Assembly: GCA_030613225.1 (NCBI GenBank)
Contig: JAUWMJ010000082.1
Coordinates: 1-9,318 of the forward strand
DNA: 9,318 nucleotides
Origin: Desulfobacterales bacterium
GTDB taxonomy: Bacteria > Desulfobacterota > Desulfobacteria > Desulfobacterales > JAUWMJ01
Direction of reading: 5' to 3'
Shown here: positions 1 through 6,922 of the stretch, in pieces
How the letters are laid out: the number at the start of each line of letters is the position of its first letter
Position numbering within the stretch: the first letter of the stretch is position 1
Notes under the pieces: generated by a model
Told to the model about the DNA's origin: nothing
Seen by the model: only the letters and a program-made list of their open reading frames with translations
The model's database searches: none
Made by a program: the position numbers and the translations under genes

Positions 1-308
1 GTTACGAACCAAGTCGCATTCGTCTTGGTAATCAAAATTAAAATTCCCTGATTTTCAGGATCATAGTTCTTGATTAATTCTGCAATATCTTCACGACTCT
101 TTCTATTATCAAATAAATCTAAACTTTCATCTTTAGTACTATAATCTACGCAACTCAATTGAGGAATATTTTCAACATGGAATGGATACAAAATAATTGC
201 GCCCCGGCCTTTCTGCAGATAACATTCTCTATATATCCTCGATAAAAAGTTTAAATGCTTATCAATTACTTTAAGCGTATTTTCTCTTTCTTGAATAGAT
301 GATTTCAT
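1..308 (-). CDS. Hypothetical protein, 3' end cut by window edge
   Basis: This frame is open from the ATG at 308 to the left edge, giving about 102 visible residues starting MKSSIQERENTLKVIDKHLN and including a hydrophobic beta-like stretch GILILITK near the edge. I do not recognise the family and assign no function. It is the gene immediately downstream of the DUF2513 gene, same strand, so the two are probably co-transcribed. The start is uncertain. The frame stays open upstream to a GTG at 362 that overlaps the DUF2513 stop. A different frame has an ATG at 350 with an AGGTGA Shine-Dalgarno-like motif 8 bases before it, and its first eight codons (MSKDKLVQ) would join this frame smoothly (YALEKIMKSS) if one T at 326-327 were removed. 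So this may be a frameshifted gene or a sequencing error. The ATG at 308 has only a weak GGA upstream. Confidence 0.55.
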   Translation of the reverse strand, partial: MKSSIQERENTLKVIDKHLNFLSRIYRECYLQKGRGAIILYPFHVENIPQLSCVDYSTKDESLDLFDNRKSREDIAELIKNYDPENQGILILITKTNATWFV

Positions 309-354
309 AATTTTTTCCAACGCATAACTGAACCAGTTTATCTTTAGACATATC

Positions 355-759
355 TTAATCACCTATTAATGCTTTGATTTTATTCTTTGTATAGCCTTCA
401 AGAAGATCTTTTGAAATCTTCCATAAAGTTACTATGGATGCTTCTTTAAATTCTGATTTAATAGTCTTCCAGACTTCACTATTGCGTAACGCTTCTATGA
501 AGTCATGACCTTGAGCAGTGAGGCGTAAAGGTACGACTGACCAACAAACATAGCCATCTGCACCTTTTTGATAACCTATGCCTGCTCTGTTCTCTCCTTC
601 TACCAAATGCTGATCGATCAGTATTTGTAGGTGAAAGATAAAGTCATCATCTTGGCAATCAAAACCATGCTCTATCAACTTTTGAATATCAGTTGTTGGC
701 GATTCTGACGCTTCAAAAGCCTCCAATAACCCTTTTAAATATTCTTGATTAATTTTCAC
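355..759 (-). CDS. DUF2513 family protein
   Basis: The 134-residue product (MKINQEYLKGLLEAFEASESPTTDI at the start) matches my memory of the DUF2513 family: a conserved MKxNQEYLKGLLEAFE opening, FIFHLQIL near residues 41-47, WSVVPLRLTAQGHDFIEALRN near 73-93, and a C-terminal VWKTIKSEFKEAS segment. The fold is expected to be winged-helix-like, but the biochemical role is unknown. DUF2513 proteins are often seen in mobile and accessory regions. The start codon is GTG at 759, supported by AAGGA seven bases upstream. Length is typical of the family. Its stop sits 4 bases before an in-phase alternative start (ATG 350) of the downstream gene, suggesting translational coupling. It lies just downstream of the last attC-like site, so it could be the first gene of a further cassette, but no attC is visible after it within the window. 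Confidence 0.75.
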   Translation of the reverse strand: MKINQEYLKGLLEAFEASESPTTDIQKLIEHGFDCQDDDFIFHLQILIDQHLVEGENRAGIGYQKGADGYVCWSVVPLRLTAQGHDFIEALRNSEVWKTIKSEFKEASIVTLWKISKDLLEGYTKNKIKALIGD

Positions 760-766
760 GTTTTAT

Positions 767-771
767 TCCTT
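767..771 (-). promoter_or_regulatory. Ribosome binding site for the GTG-initiated DUF2513 gene
   Basis: AAGGA on the minus strand, seven bases before GTG 759. It supports the GTG start, as no ATG is available nearby, and it directly abuts the R' end of the attC-like site. Confidence 0.6.
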
Positions 772-881
772 GTTGCACCGCTCCGGGATGAGCAGAAGGC
801 CCCCTAAATTTCGAGAACCAATGAGTTTTACGTAAAACCGGCCGCTTATTCCTGGCAGCTCCATCCCGCTTGGTTAGTTGC
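772..881 (-). other. attC-like recombination site F (degenerate R')
   Basis: This imperfect palindrome separates the membrane-protein gene from the DUF2513 gene. On the minus strand it starts with an R''-like box GCAACTAAC (873-881) that also contains the stop codon of the upstream gene, continues CAAGCGGGATGGAGC, and closes with GCTCATCCCGGAGCGG. The arms GCTCCATCCC (858-867) and GGGATGAGC (785-793) pair with one extrahelical base, as in attC stems. R'' complements the first bases of its own cassette (GTTGGTTGC at 1660-1668) at 8 of 9 positions. The R' end reads GCGGTGCAAC rather than a proper GTTRRRY, so the site may be decayed or mark the end of the recombining array. The long centre contains a perfect 14-base palindrome, GTTTTACGTAAAAC (825-838). 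Confidence 0.6.
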
Positions 882-1638
882 TCTTTTGAATCGAGTTAAA
901 TTCATTTCTTACGTGTTCTTCTGCTTTATGATTAAAGTTTTCGATTTTCAGCCTAAGAAAACCATCGGGATTTAACTCACAATGATAATGATGATGTCTC
1001 ATTATCAGATCCTCTTTCTCTTTCGCTATATCTTTTTCTGATTTCTTTGCCCGGCCGGTCATTAAGCGCCATTGTTGGAAAGCCTTCCAAAGGCTATATG
1101 CCAGCGCCAAGGCAGCGAGCCACATAGGGCTTAAAAACTCCAAAACCGCAATAATTGCTGGAATAAACACAGCCCACACAATTAGAAGCATCCTGAAATG
1201 CTTCATTGAATTAGCTTTCTTGAGTGCAGCTTCATTAACTTCGCTCTGAGTGCGATATTTAATATCAGAATACGTATCCAATAGGAACAGTACATTTAAT
1301 GCATCTTGAGGGAACTGTTCGTCGTTGAGTAGCTCCCAATGACATTCGACTTTTTTATTTTTCTTAAATGAAATTAGATGACTCGATCCCTTTATATCGC
1401 TTAAGTCAATTAGGCCACCGAATTTATCGAATGCGCTTACCATTACCGGAATTGGATATCTTTCAAGCCACTTCTTTGCTTGGCATTCAATTAGATTGAT
1501 TACTTCATAAATTTCGACACCTGCTGGAAAAGTGATACTCAATGTTGCAAAAGGTGAATTGTGAATAGGAGGATTGTATTCAATAAAAAAAGCATCGTTC
1601 CTTTCTTTTATGGAATCGAAATACAGCCTCTCAACCAT
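874..1638 (-). CDS. Hypothetical membrane protein with a two-helix hairpin
   Basis: The product has 254 residues. Residues 1-145 form a soluble-looking N-terminal region. Two adjacent hydrophobic helices follow, at about 150-169 (LLIVWAVFIPAIIAVLEFLS) and 171-189, and then a charged K/E-rich linker (197-212) leads into a short C-terminal domain with HHHYHCELNPDGFLRL (215-230). The topology is a membrane hairpin with both soluble parts probably on the same side, likely the cytoplasm, and there is no signal peptide. I do not recognise a named family. The ATG at 1638 is preceded by AAAGGAG at good spacing. The gene fills one cassette: it starts 22 bases after the R' box of the preceding attC, and its stop codon lies inside the R'' box of the next. 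A membrane-anchored effector or sensor role would be speculation. Confidence 0.8.
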   Translation of the reverse strand: MVERLYFDSIKERNDAFFIEYNPPIHNSPFATLSITFPAGVEIYEVINLIECQAKKWLERYPIPVMVSAFDKFGGLIDLSDIKGSSHLISFKKNKKVECHWELLNDEQFPQDALNVLFLLDTYSDIKYRTQSEVNEAALKKANSMKHFRMLLIVWAVFIPAIIAVLEFLSPMWLAALALAYSLWKAFQQWRLMTGRAKKSEKDIAKEKEDLIMRHHHYHCELNPDGFLRLKIENFNHKAEEHVRNEFNSIQKSN

Positions 1639-1659
1639 GTAGAGTATCTCCTTTGTCGG

Positions 1660-1741
1660 GCAACCAACGTTAAGGTAAATGGTTCAAGGGGTTGGAGCGA
1701 AAGCGGAAACCACTTGAATCCGCTCGACCGCCGAGTTATGC
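1660..1741 (-). other. attC-like recombination site E
   Basis: This 82-base imperfect palindrome lies between the R-M gene and the membrane-protein gene. On the minus strand it begins with R'' GCATAAC (1735-1741), four bases after the R-M stop, and ends with CTTAACGTTGGTTGC, whose R' box is GTTGGTTGC (1660-1668). The central stem pairs CTTGAA (1713-1718) with TTCAAG (1683-1688), extended inward by GGTT/AACC with unpaired bases. This is the known attC architecture: outer R boxes, imperfect inner stem, variable terminal loop. R'' GCATAAC complements the first bases of the R-M cassette (GTTATAC, 4626-4632) at 6 of 7 positions. Confidence 0.75.
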
Positions 1742-1745
1742 GCTT

Positions 1746-4598
1746 TTAAGTTTCCGATTCTACAATTTTTATTTCTTCATCAGTTAATTTATAAAGTTTA
1801 TAAACCAATCGATCAATTTGCCGATCCGTGGTTTCAATCTGGCGCTGGAGGACAGTTTTTGTCTGGGGCGTCTTGGCTACGGCTATTTGTTTGTTGAAAT
1901 CAAGCATCTGTTCGACGAGTTCAACCATCCGGTCGTGTTCTTTTGCAATTGTAGTTTTTGAAGGGAAGGGCAATGCAAGAATATCTTTTATAGTAACTTG
2001 TGGAAAATCATCCTTCGTTGCTTGTGTCACTTGTCTTAAATATAAGAAAGATGCCAGCTTGCTATTTAAGATAGCGAGTGCAACACGGATATCGGGGTCA
2101 TTACCGTCTACCAAAATTGTGTAGAGATTTTTATTTGTTATGAAGGGATGATTTGTATAAGTAGCCATCAAACGTTGTTGACGATTAACAAGTCGTCTAA
2201 GCAATATTCGTGGCCCTTCAAACCAATAAATATCTTTTGGCCGTTCCTTCATCTTATTACCGAACTCTACCCAGTTATCGACTACGATATTGATTGTATA
2301 TCGATAAACATTACCTTCGAAGTATGAATAATGTAGTTTTGATTTTTTTGACTTTGTCAGAATAGATTTATCGAAAAGTACTCCGCGTTTCATCAAAACA
2401 ATATTTTTTACTGTTTGTGCACACATATTTTTTAACTTTTGTATTAGGTGTAATGATTCAGGATCAAGTATGAATTTGTTATCTTCAATCGTTTGCCAAT
2501 CTCGTTGTTGAACAAGTTTATATTGTTTACTATCAATATCAATTTGGTATAACTTTTCACGTTTTCCAAACGTGTAAGTTTTAACTTTATGATTATCTCT
2601 ACAAACTTGGTTGGATAAAACTATTATAGTAGTGTCAACGTATGCATCAGGAAAAATATCAAAGGGAAGTAGAATTAAATTGTCAATTTGATTTTGGATT
2701 AGAAGGAAACGCAGTATAGTATATTTAGGCCCTCCAATCCACGCAGATGGTATAATGACGGAAAATTTTCCGTTTTGTTTCAATAAACCGAGGCCTTTCT
2801 CGATAAAACATGTATATACATCTTTTACACTACCAAATACATTGAAGTGTCGAGTAAAATATTCACTTTCTTTTGATTTAAACCAAGCTCCATACGGCGG
2901 ATTCCCGATTACTGCATTAAATCCTCCAGCCTGCATGATTTCAGGGAATTCAGTTTTCCAGTCAAAGACATTGATGCGGTACATCTCTTCTTCACCCAAG
3001 AGGCTCATCTGCTGTTCCTCGTAAAAATCCGGCCCAATAAGAGAATTCCCGCATTTGATATTATTGGATAAATCCGGCAAAACCCGCTCTTGAAAGAGCA
3101 ACATTTGTTTGCCGATGCTTTGTTCGTCTTCCCCTTCCAGCACCTTGAGGAGCAAAGAAAGTTTGGTTACTTCCACGGCCTGGTGGTCAATATCCACTCC
3201 GTAAATATTATTCAGAAGAATCCGTTTACGTTCATCGGTCGTGAGGCGCCATTCGCCTTTGTGGGATTTATATAATCGCGTGGTTTTGCCTTTGGCCCAT
3301 TTTTCCGGGCCATCATTCACGTATTGATCCCGATGCCAGTCAAGCAAATACTGATACGCTCCGATAAGAAACGAACCCGAACCGCAGGCAGGATCCAATA
3401 TTTTAAATTTGCTTACAGCACCCCTCGGACCCGGTTTTTTACCTTCGACCAGTTTCCCTACTGTTTGTTTTACAATGTAATCAACAATATATGTAGGTGT
3501 ATAATAGACACCGCCTGCTTTTCTAACTTCCGGTTTTTCTTCTATTTTAGCCTGATGTTTCGGTGTCAGACGGATGATTTTACCAAGAAATTTTTCATAT
3601 ATCTGCCCTAATATATCGGCAGACAAAACGGAGAATTCGTAGGGGCTGTCAGGATAGTACAAATTTTTAAAGATGTCTTTTAAAGTCTTGTCATCAATAG
3701 CCAGGCTTGGGGTAAGATTGTCGAAGTTGTCACGATTTATTTCTTTTTTGAAATGGAACAGGCCTGAATTATATTTATCATCTGCTTTTCGGAATAATTG
3801 AAATAATCTCTTATAAACATTTTCACCGTTTTTCAAAGCCATCAGTCTGCCGTAGTCTTCTATACCACGATCTTCGCAAATTCTTAGAAAAATTATTCTG
3901 TCAATTGTTCGTTGAATTGCAAAATTTAACTCTCTTTGTGTAAGATCAGGGTTTCTTAACGCAATATTTCGAGCCAAAAGCTCCCGCCAACGTTCAATTT
4001 CCTGTAAAAATGCGGTATCAACCTCCGCAGTTCCCTTTTTCGTTTTATTGGATTCTACGTATTTGTCAAATGAGCCTCTCAGAATCGCTTCACGGGAAAA
4101 GATATTGGCAATTTCATCCCACTTATCGATATAATCAGTATATTTCAAATAGAGGATGCGGGAATGGGGAGCTTTATCGGTTTTAGCAGGTTTTACACGG
4201 CAGTCATAAACGGAAAATTCTTCAAAATCGGTTAATATGCTTAAGGGTAGTTTTGCACTCCATCCGTATCGGCGTAACTGGTATGCGGGATGTATATCTT
4301 CCCTGATATTTACAGAGGGTTTTTTGGCTTCAAGAAAAAATTTACGAGCTCCGCCTATGCGGAAACAATAATCAGGTGCTTTTGTAACACCGCCGATTTT
4401 AATAGCATCTTCGTGAATTACATCTTTGTATGCTTCTGCATAACCCTGTTTATTCGTAATATCCCAACCCAGTTCTTGAAAAAACGGGTCTATAAATTCA
4501 CGGCGTACTTGAGTTTCGTTGTATGAGCCTTTTTTATATGTTTCCAGATTATAATCGAAAGTCTCAGTTAATTTTTTGATTCTGTCAGGTACATTCAT
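1746..4598 (-). CDS. Type IIG-like single-chain restriction-modification enzyme (N6-adenine methyltransferase fused to a nuclease)
   Basis: The protein has 950 residues from the ATG at 4598; an in-frame TTG at 4607 adds three, and neither start has a strong ribosome site. Domains in order: an N-terminal PD-(D/E)xK nuclease-like domain (PDY at 75-77, FLEAKKP at 88-94, candidate catalytic D76, E90, K92) resembling HsdR_N-type domains; a helical connector (about 190-340); a gamma-class N6-adenine methyltransferase with GGVYYTPTYIVDYIV (362-376), SAM-binding DPACGSGSF (402-410), and catalytic NPPYG (566-570); and a C-terminal TaqI/Eco57I-like target recognition region ending LAILNSKLASFLYL and DFPQVTIKDILALPFP. 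Type IIG enzymes of this length carry cleavage, methylation and specificity in one chain, so no partner gene is needed. All key motifs look intact. It should methylate host DNA and cut unmodified foreign DNA. It occupies an entire cassette between attC sites D and E. Confidence 0.93.
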   Translation of the reverse strand: MNVPDRIKKLTETFDYNLETYKKGSYNETQVRREFIDPFFQELGWDITNKQGYAEAYKDVIHEDAIKIGGVTKAPDYCFRIGGARKFFLEAKKPSVNIREDIHPAYQLRRYGWSAKLPLSILTDFEEFSVYDCRVKPAKTDKAPHSRILYLKYTDYIDKWDEIANIFSREAILRGSFDKYVESNKTKKGTAEVDTAFLQEIERWRELLARNIALRNPDLTQRELNFAIQRTIDRIIFLRICEDRGIEDYGRLMALKNGENVYKRLFQLFRKADDKYNSGLFHFKKEINRDNFDNLTPSLAIDDKTLKDIFKNLYYPDSPYEFSVLSADILGQIYEKFLGKIIRLTPKHQAKIEEKPEVRKAGGVYYTPTYIVDYIVKQTVGKLVEGKKPGPRGAVSKFKILDPACGSGSFLIGAYQYLLDWHRDQYVNDGPEKWAKGKTTRLYKSHKGEWRLTTDERKRILLNNIYGVDIDHQAVEVTKLSLLLKVLEGEDEQSIGKQMLLFQERVLPDLSNNIKCGNSLIGPDFYEEQQMSLLGEEEMYRINVFDWKTEFPEIMQAGGFNAVIGNPPYGAWFKSKESEYFTRHFNVFGSVKDVYTCFIEKGLGLLKQNGKFSVIIPSAWIGGPKYTILRFLLIQNQIDNLILLPFDIFPDAYVDTTIIVLSNQVCRDNHKVKTYTFGKREKLYQIDIDSKQYKLVQQRDWQTIEDNKFILDPESLHLIQKLKNMCAQTVKNIVLMKRGVLFDKSILTKSKKSKLHYSYFEGNVYRYTINIVVDNWVEFGNKMKERPKDIYWFEGPRILLRRLVNRQQRLMATYTNHPFITNKNLYTILVDGNDPDIRVALAILNSKLASFLYLRQVTQATKDDFPQVTIKDILALPFPSKTTIAKEHDRMVELVEQMLDFNKQIAVAKTPQTKTVLQRQIETTDRQIDRLVYKLYKLTDEEIKIVESET

Positions 4599-4625
4599 AT
4601 TTAACAACTCGCTATTTTATCAAAT

Positions 4626-4708
4626 GTATAACATCGCAAATCAGCCGACCAATACCGCAAAACGACGATAGGAGTGGCGCGGTATTGGTCGGCTGAATTT
4701 GCTTAAAT
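4626..4708 (-). other. attC-like recombination site D (strongest hairpin)
   Basis: This site lies between the zinc-ribbon gene and the R-M gene. Two arms, 4636-4658 and 4679-4702, pair over 23 positions with a single extra T in the longer arm and a 20-base loop. A long stem with one extrahelical base is characteristic of a folded attC bottom strand. The R' side on the minus strand is GTTATAC (4626-4632). The R'' side is the degenerate ATTTAAG (4702-4708), which overlaps the stop codon of the upstream gene. There is no T-run after the stem on the minus strand, which argues against a plain intrinsic terminator, although the structure could still stop or stabilise transcripts. Confidence 0.65.
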
Positions 4709-5098
4709 CTTGCTATTATAAAATTCATCACATCCTGGGCACTTATACTCACCGAATTCAGTGAACGGGTCTTTCTGCTTAATCAACCTGACAACTTGTC
4801 TCTTTATATCATAGCAACCAGTACAGAATGGCCCATCTCCGGATTGATTATAGTACATGCCATCTTTTATCATTAGGTTGCTTCCTGCTTCAGTTTGACT
4901 TTTTAATAAATGGAGTTCTTTCTTCAAATTCGCATTTTCGTCAATTACATCAGCAAGCCTTAATTTAACATCTGCTAGTTCCAGACTCAGATCAGCTAAT
5001 AAATTTTTAAATTCAGCGTCTTGAATAGTCTTACTTATTTCATTGAGCCTCTTAGCTAATGAGATTGCAGTCGAAATTGATGATATGATATCATCCAT
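4703..5098 (-). CDS. Small coiled-coil protein with a C-terminal zinc ribbon
   Basis: The product has 131 residues. Residues about 5-70 are strongly helical with heptad-like hydrophobics (LLADLSLELADVKLRLADVI), predicted as a coiled coil. The C-terminal half has two CxxC knuckles, C92-T-G-C95 and C120-P-G-C123, typical of a zinc ribbon, with an intervening basic stretch (KRQVVRLIKQK). I know such coiled-coil/zinc-ribbon small proteins as common unannotated accessory genes, but not their function; nucleic-acid or protein binding is plausible. The ATG at 5098 has GGAG five bases upstream. It is a single-gene cassette whose stop codon is embedded in the following attC R'' box. Confidence 0.8.
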   Translation of the reverse strand: MDDIISSISTAISLAKRLNEISKTIQDAEFKNLLADLSLELADVKLRLADVIDENANLKKELHLLKSQTEAGSNLMIKDGMYYNQSGDGPFCTGCYDIKRQVVRLIKQKDPFTEFGEYKCPGCDEFYNSKI

Positions 5099-5113
5099 TA
5101 TATGACTCCATTA

Positions 5114-5210
5114 GGTTTAATGCCCAGATTCAGCTTTACAAAAAGTCGAATTCGGCATTTCAATTTGCTAAAAAATTCCGCCGGTTTTTGTGTCAGTTTC
5201 CGTTATTATC
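5114..5210 (-). other. attC-like recombination site C (degenerate)
   Basis: This site lies between the GNAT-like gene and the zinc-ribbon gene. The minus strand opens with GATAATAAC (5202-5210, containing TAATAAC) and closes with CATTAAACC (5114-5122). Arms include ACAAAAA (5138-5144) against TTTTTGT (5185-5191), with further imperfect pairing of the adjacent CGAATTCGGCATTT and AAATTCCGCCG stretches. The R' core reads ATTAAAC instead of GTTRRRY, so the crossover base is unusual. The R'' box loosely complements the start of its own cassette (ATTATCC, 5625-5631). Taken alone it would not be convincing; its position and spacing within the array support it. Confidence 0.5.
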
Positions 5211-5216
5211 TGATAC

Positions 5217-5615
5217 TCACTCTATTATGCCTTCATTACGCATCTTCTCGACAAAGTAGGGTGCATCTCCGGTAAGGTGGCTTCCATCAGCTTTTCTTAT
5301 TCCATTGTGCTCAGATGCTGTAATGGGCATACCATAGATTTCCTTGAAAAACTTTAGAGCCTCTCGGCAAATTCCTTGGTGCTTGTAAGAATTGTCTTTT
5401 AAATCCAAATACATCCATGTGAGGCGATAGGAAGGTGAATTGCCGAGCAATTCATCGTCAATAGAGGATAGTTCAATTTCCCCAATTTTATTTTTGTAAC
5501 TATCTTTAATTTTTATTATAGAATCGTCTGATATCTCTATTGTGACACAACGCCCATCTCCAAGTTGGTATTCCCGTGCTTGCCCATTGTCTTTCAATAG
5601 CTTTAGAGTTTTCAT
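5217..5615 (-). CDS. Hypothetical protein, possible GNAT-like fold
   Basis: The product has 132 residues and begins MKTLKLLKDNGQAREYQLGDG. The most informative part is residues 72-92: YKHQGICREALKFFKEIYGMP resembles the GNAT motif A pattern in which RGxGIGxxLL is followed by a helix, here with HQGICREAL, so an acetyltransferase-like fold is possible. The canonical pyrophosphate-binding Q/RxxGxG/A motif is not perfect, and activity is not assured. The upstream half is strand-rich (CVTIEISDDSIIKIK, IGEIELSSI). The ATG at 5615 has GGAG five bases before it, and the ribosome site begins only a few bases after the preceding attC R' box. It is a single-gene cassette. It could equally be a non-enzymatic protein of unknown family. 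Confidence 0.75.
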   Translation of the reverse strand: MKTLKLLKDNGQAREYQLGDGRCVTIEISDDSIIKIKDSYKNKIGEIELSSIDDELLGNSPSYRLTWMYLDLKDNSYKHQGICREALKFFKEIYGMPITASEHNGIRKADGSHLTGDAPYFVEKMRNEGIIE

Positions 5616-5624
5616 AATTACTCC

Positions 5625-5712
5625 GGATAATGATTGAGATAAGCTACAGCTGAGCGAAGCGAGGAAACTGGGCCATAGGCATAGCTGTCAGCTTGATTGA
5701 TTTAGGTTGTGC
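5625..5712 (-). other. attC-like recombination site B
   Basis: This 88-base site lies between the HNH-like gene and the GNAT-like gene. R'' on the minus strand is GCACAAC (5706-5712), exactly complementary to the first bases of its own cassette (GTTGTGC, 6923-6929), as expected if the cassette once circularised. The inner stem pairs AAGCTGACAGCT (minus strand, 5683-5694) with AGCTGTAGCTT (5641-5651), leaving one extrahelical G. The loop carries CTCGCTTCGCTC. R' reads ATTATCC (5625-5631) rather than GTTATCC, so the conserved G is replaced by A. Confidence 0.7.
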
Positions 5713-5725
5713 TTTTTTGTTGAAG

Positions 5726-6880
5726 TTATAAATTCTTAAAATAGTCTTTATTTTTATCTATCATAAATTCAATTTCAGATAATTCATCAATTTTTACTGA
5801 ATTATTTTTATGGGCAATAAAGGTTAGCAAGTCAGTTTCAATGCATTTTTCAATATCCCGAAACAACAACAGGATTCTACCATTTCCTATTTCAGCAACC
5901 TCTTCTTGTGACATTATTTCTAAAGGAGTTGCAAGAACTGTCCAATTCATTCTTTTTCTGATATTTAAATTAATTCCTAACCCTTCTTCGTTTACTATAA
6001 AACAAATGGCGACAGCTCCCTCAATACCCATTAATTCTTTAAAATATTTTTCTTCTGAACCTAAATTCGTTGTGCCTAAAAGTTCAGGAAGTGGATCATT
6101 TTCTTTGTACCAGAGACCTTTTCTGAGCTCGCATGTATATGTATTATTAAGAATTTTCGCCCCATACATGCAATATGAAATGCCTAAAGAGAGCTTTGCA
6201 AGAAACCTGTGATCAAACTTGATGTTTGATGAAAATTGTAGTTTATTTTTATCATTGCTGATCGAGTTGAAAAAAATAATTCTTTCTATATCATTTTCGT
6301 CAGGTTCAGAGAATCCAATTTGGGATAGATCGGCAATGTTTGTCTTCGTGCATAGAATTTTTTTAATTTTTTGTTTTTTGAAAGAAGCAACAAAACTATT
6401 TAAACTTAGATTAATATTTTTCTGTGCTCTCTCCGAAAAAATATAATAAGCTTTTGTTTGAAATTGTTTTGCATTTCTTGGGTTTCCCCCTACATACCAA
6501 TACAACCTTTCGTCGTTTGGTCTTACCCAATATACTTGCTCCCCTAAAGGACCAAGCCAAAATTCACAAATTTCATCTGCTTGCAAACCAGGTAATTCAA
6601 GTTCACAAGTCCCCAGACACCTTAAGGGTAGAGATGTCGTAATGTTTGGGTCAAAAAATGAAAATGAGTTGTCAACTAAGGAATGATTTACAAGGTGATC
6701 TTTCGCAAATGATGCATCGACAAATAAGCCTAAGTTGCTATTGCAGTTTTTACACACATCTCTGGTCTTAAATTTATCGGGAGAAAATGTTCCGCCCAAA
6801 AATTGGGGTATAACGTGTTCTAACGAAAATGATGATTCATCTTTTTCTTCGTCACAGTAGAGACATAGCCTTTTAGGCAT
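5726..6880 (-). CDS. HNH-type endonuclease-like protein
   Basis: The product has 384 residues from the ATG at 6880. The N-terminus is a zinc-supported HNH module: C6-L-Y-C9, then E21-H22-V-I-P-Q-F-L-G-G, then C43-K-N-C46-N-S-N. These give the two CxxC zinc pairs, the catalytic His (H22) and downstream Asn residues of the HNH/McrA-like ββα-metal fold. The remaining 320 residues have no motif I recognise and probably form a family-specific recognition or regulatory region. An in-frame TTG at 6928 would add 16 residues but sits inside the attC R' box and has no ribosome site; ATG 6880 has AAGGA eight bases upstream. DNA nicking or cleavage is the likely activity, and a defence role is inferred only from its fold and its position in an array that also carries an R-M cassette. 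Confidence 0.82.
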   Translation of the reverse strand: MPKRLCLYCDEEKDESSFSLEHVIPQFLGGTFSPDKFKTRDVCKNCNSNLGLFVDASFAKDHLVNHSLVDNSFSFFDPNITTSLPLRCLGTCELELPGLQADEICEFWLGPLGEQVYWVRPNDERLYWYVGGNPRNAKQFQTKAYYIFSERAQKNINLSLNSFVASFKKQKIKKILCTKTNIADLSQIGFSEPDENDIERIIFFNSISNDKNKLQFSSNIKFDHRFLAKLSLGISYCMYGAKILNNTYTCELRKGLWYKENDPLPELLGTTNLGSEEKYFKELMGIEGAVAICFIVNEEGLGINLNIRKRMNWTVLATPLEIMSQEEVAEIGNGRILLLFRDIEKCIETDLLTFIAHKNNSVKIDELSEIEFMIDKNKDYFKNL

Positions 6881-6888
6881 ATTTTCTT

Positions 6889-6893
6889 TCCTT
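6889..6893 (-). promoter_or_regulatory. Ribosome binding site deciding the HNH gene start
   Basis: AAGGA on the minus strand, eight bases before ATG 6880. It favours this start over the upstream TTG 6928. It lies within GCCCGACAAGGAAA (6887-6900), nearly identical to the leader of the membrane-protein cassette (1647-1661). Confidence 0.65.
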
Positions 6894-6922
6894 GTCGGGC
6901 TTGCAGGAAATGTTTTTTGTAA

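Noticed and set aside
270..350. A separate 26-codon ORF beginning MSKDKLVQ
   Set aside because: Too short and joined naturally to the next frame by a one-base change; treated as a possible frameshift, not a gene.
4636..4702. Intrinsic terminator for the zinc-ribbon gene
   Set aside because: The stem is very long with a 20-base loop and one bulged base, and no T-run follows on the minus strand. The flanking R-like boxes fit attC better.
5114..5122. Restriction or transposon target duplication around the GNAT-like gene
   Set aside because: ATTATCC and ATTAAAC differ and have no transposon ends; they fit degenerate R' boxes better.
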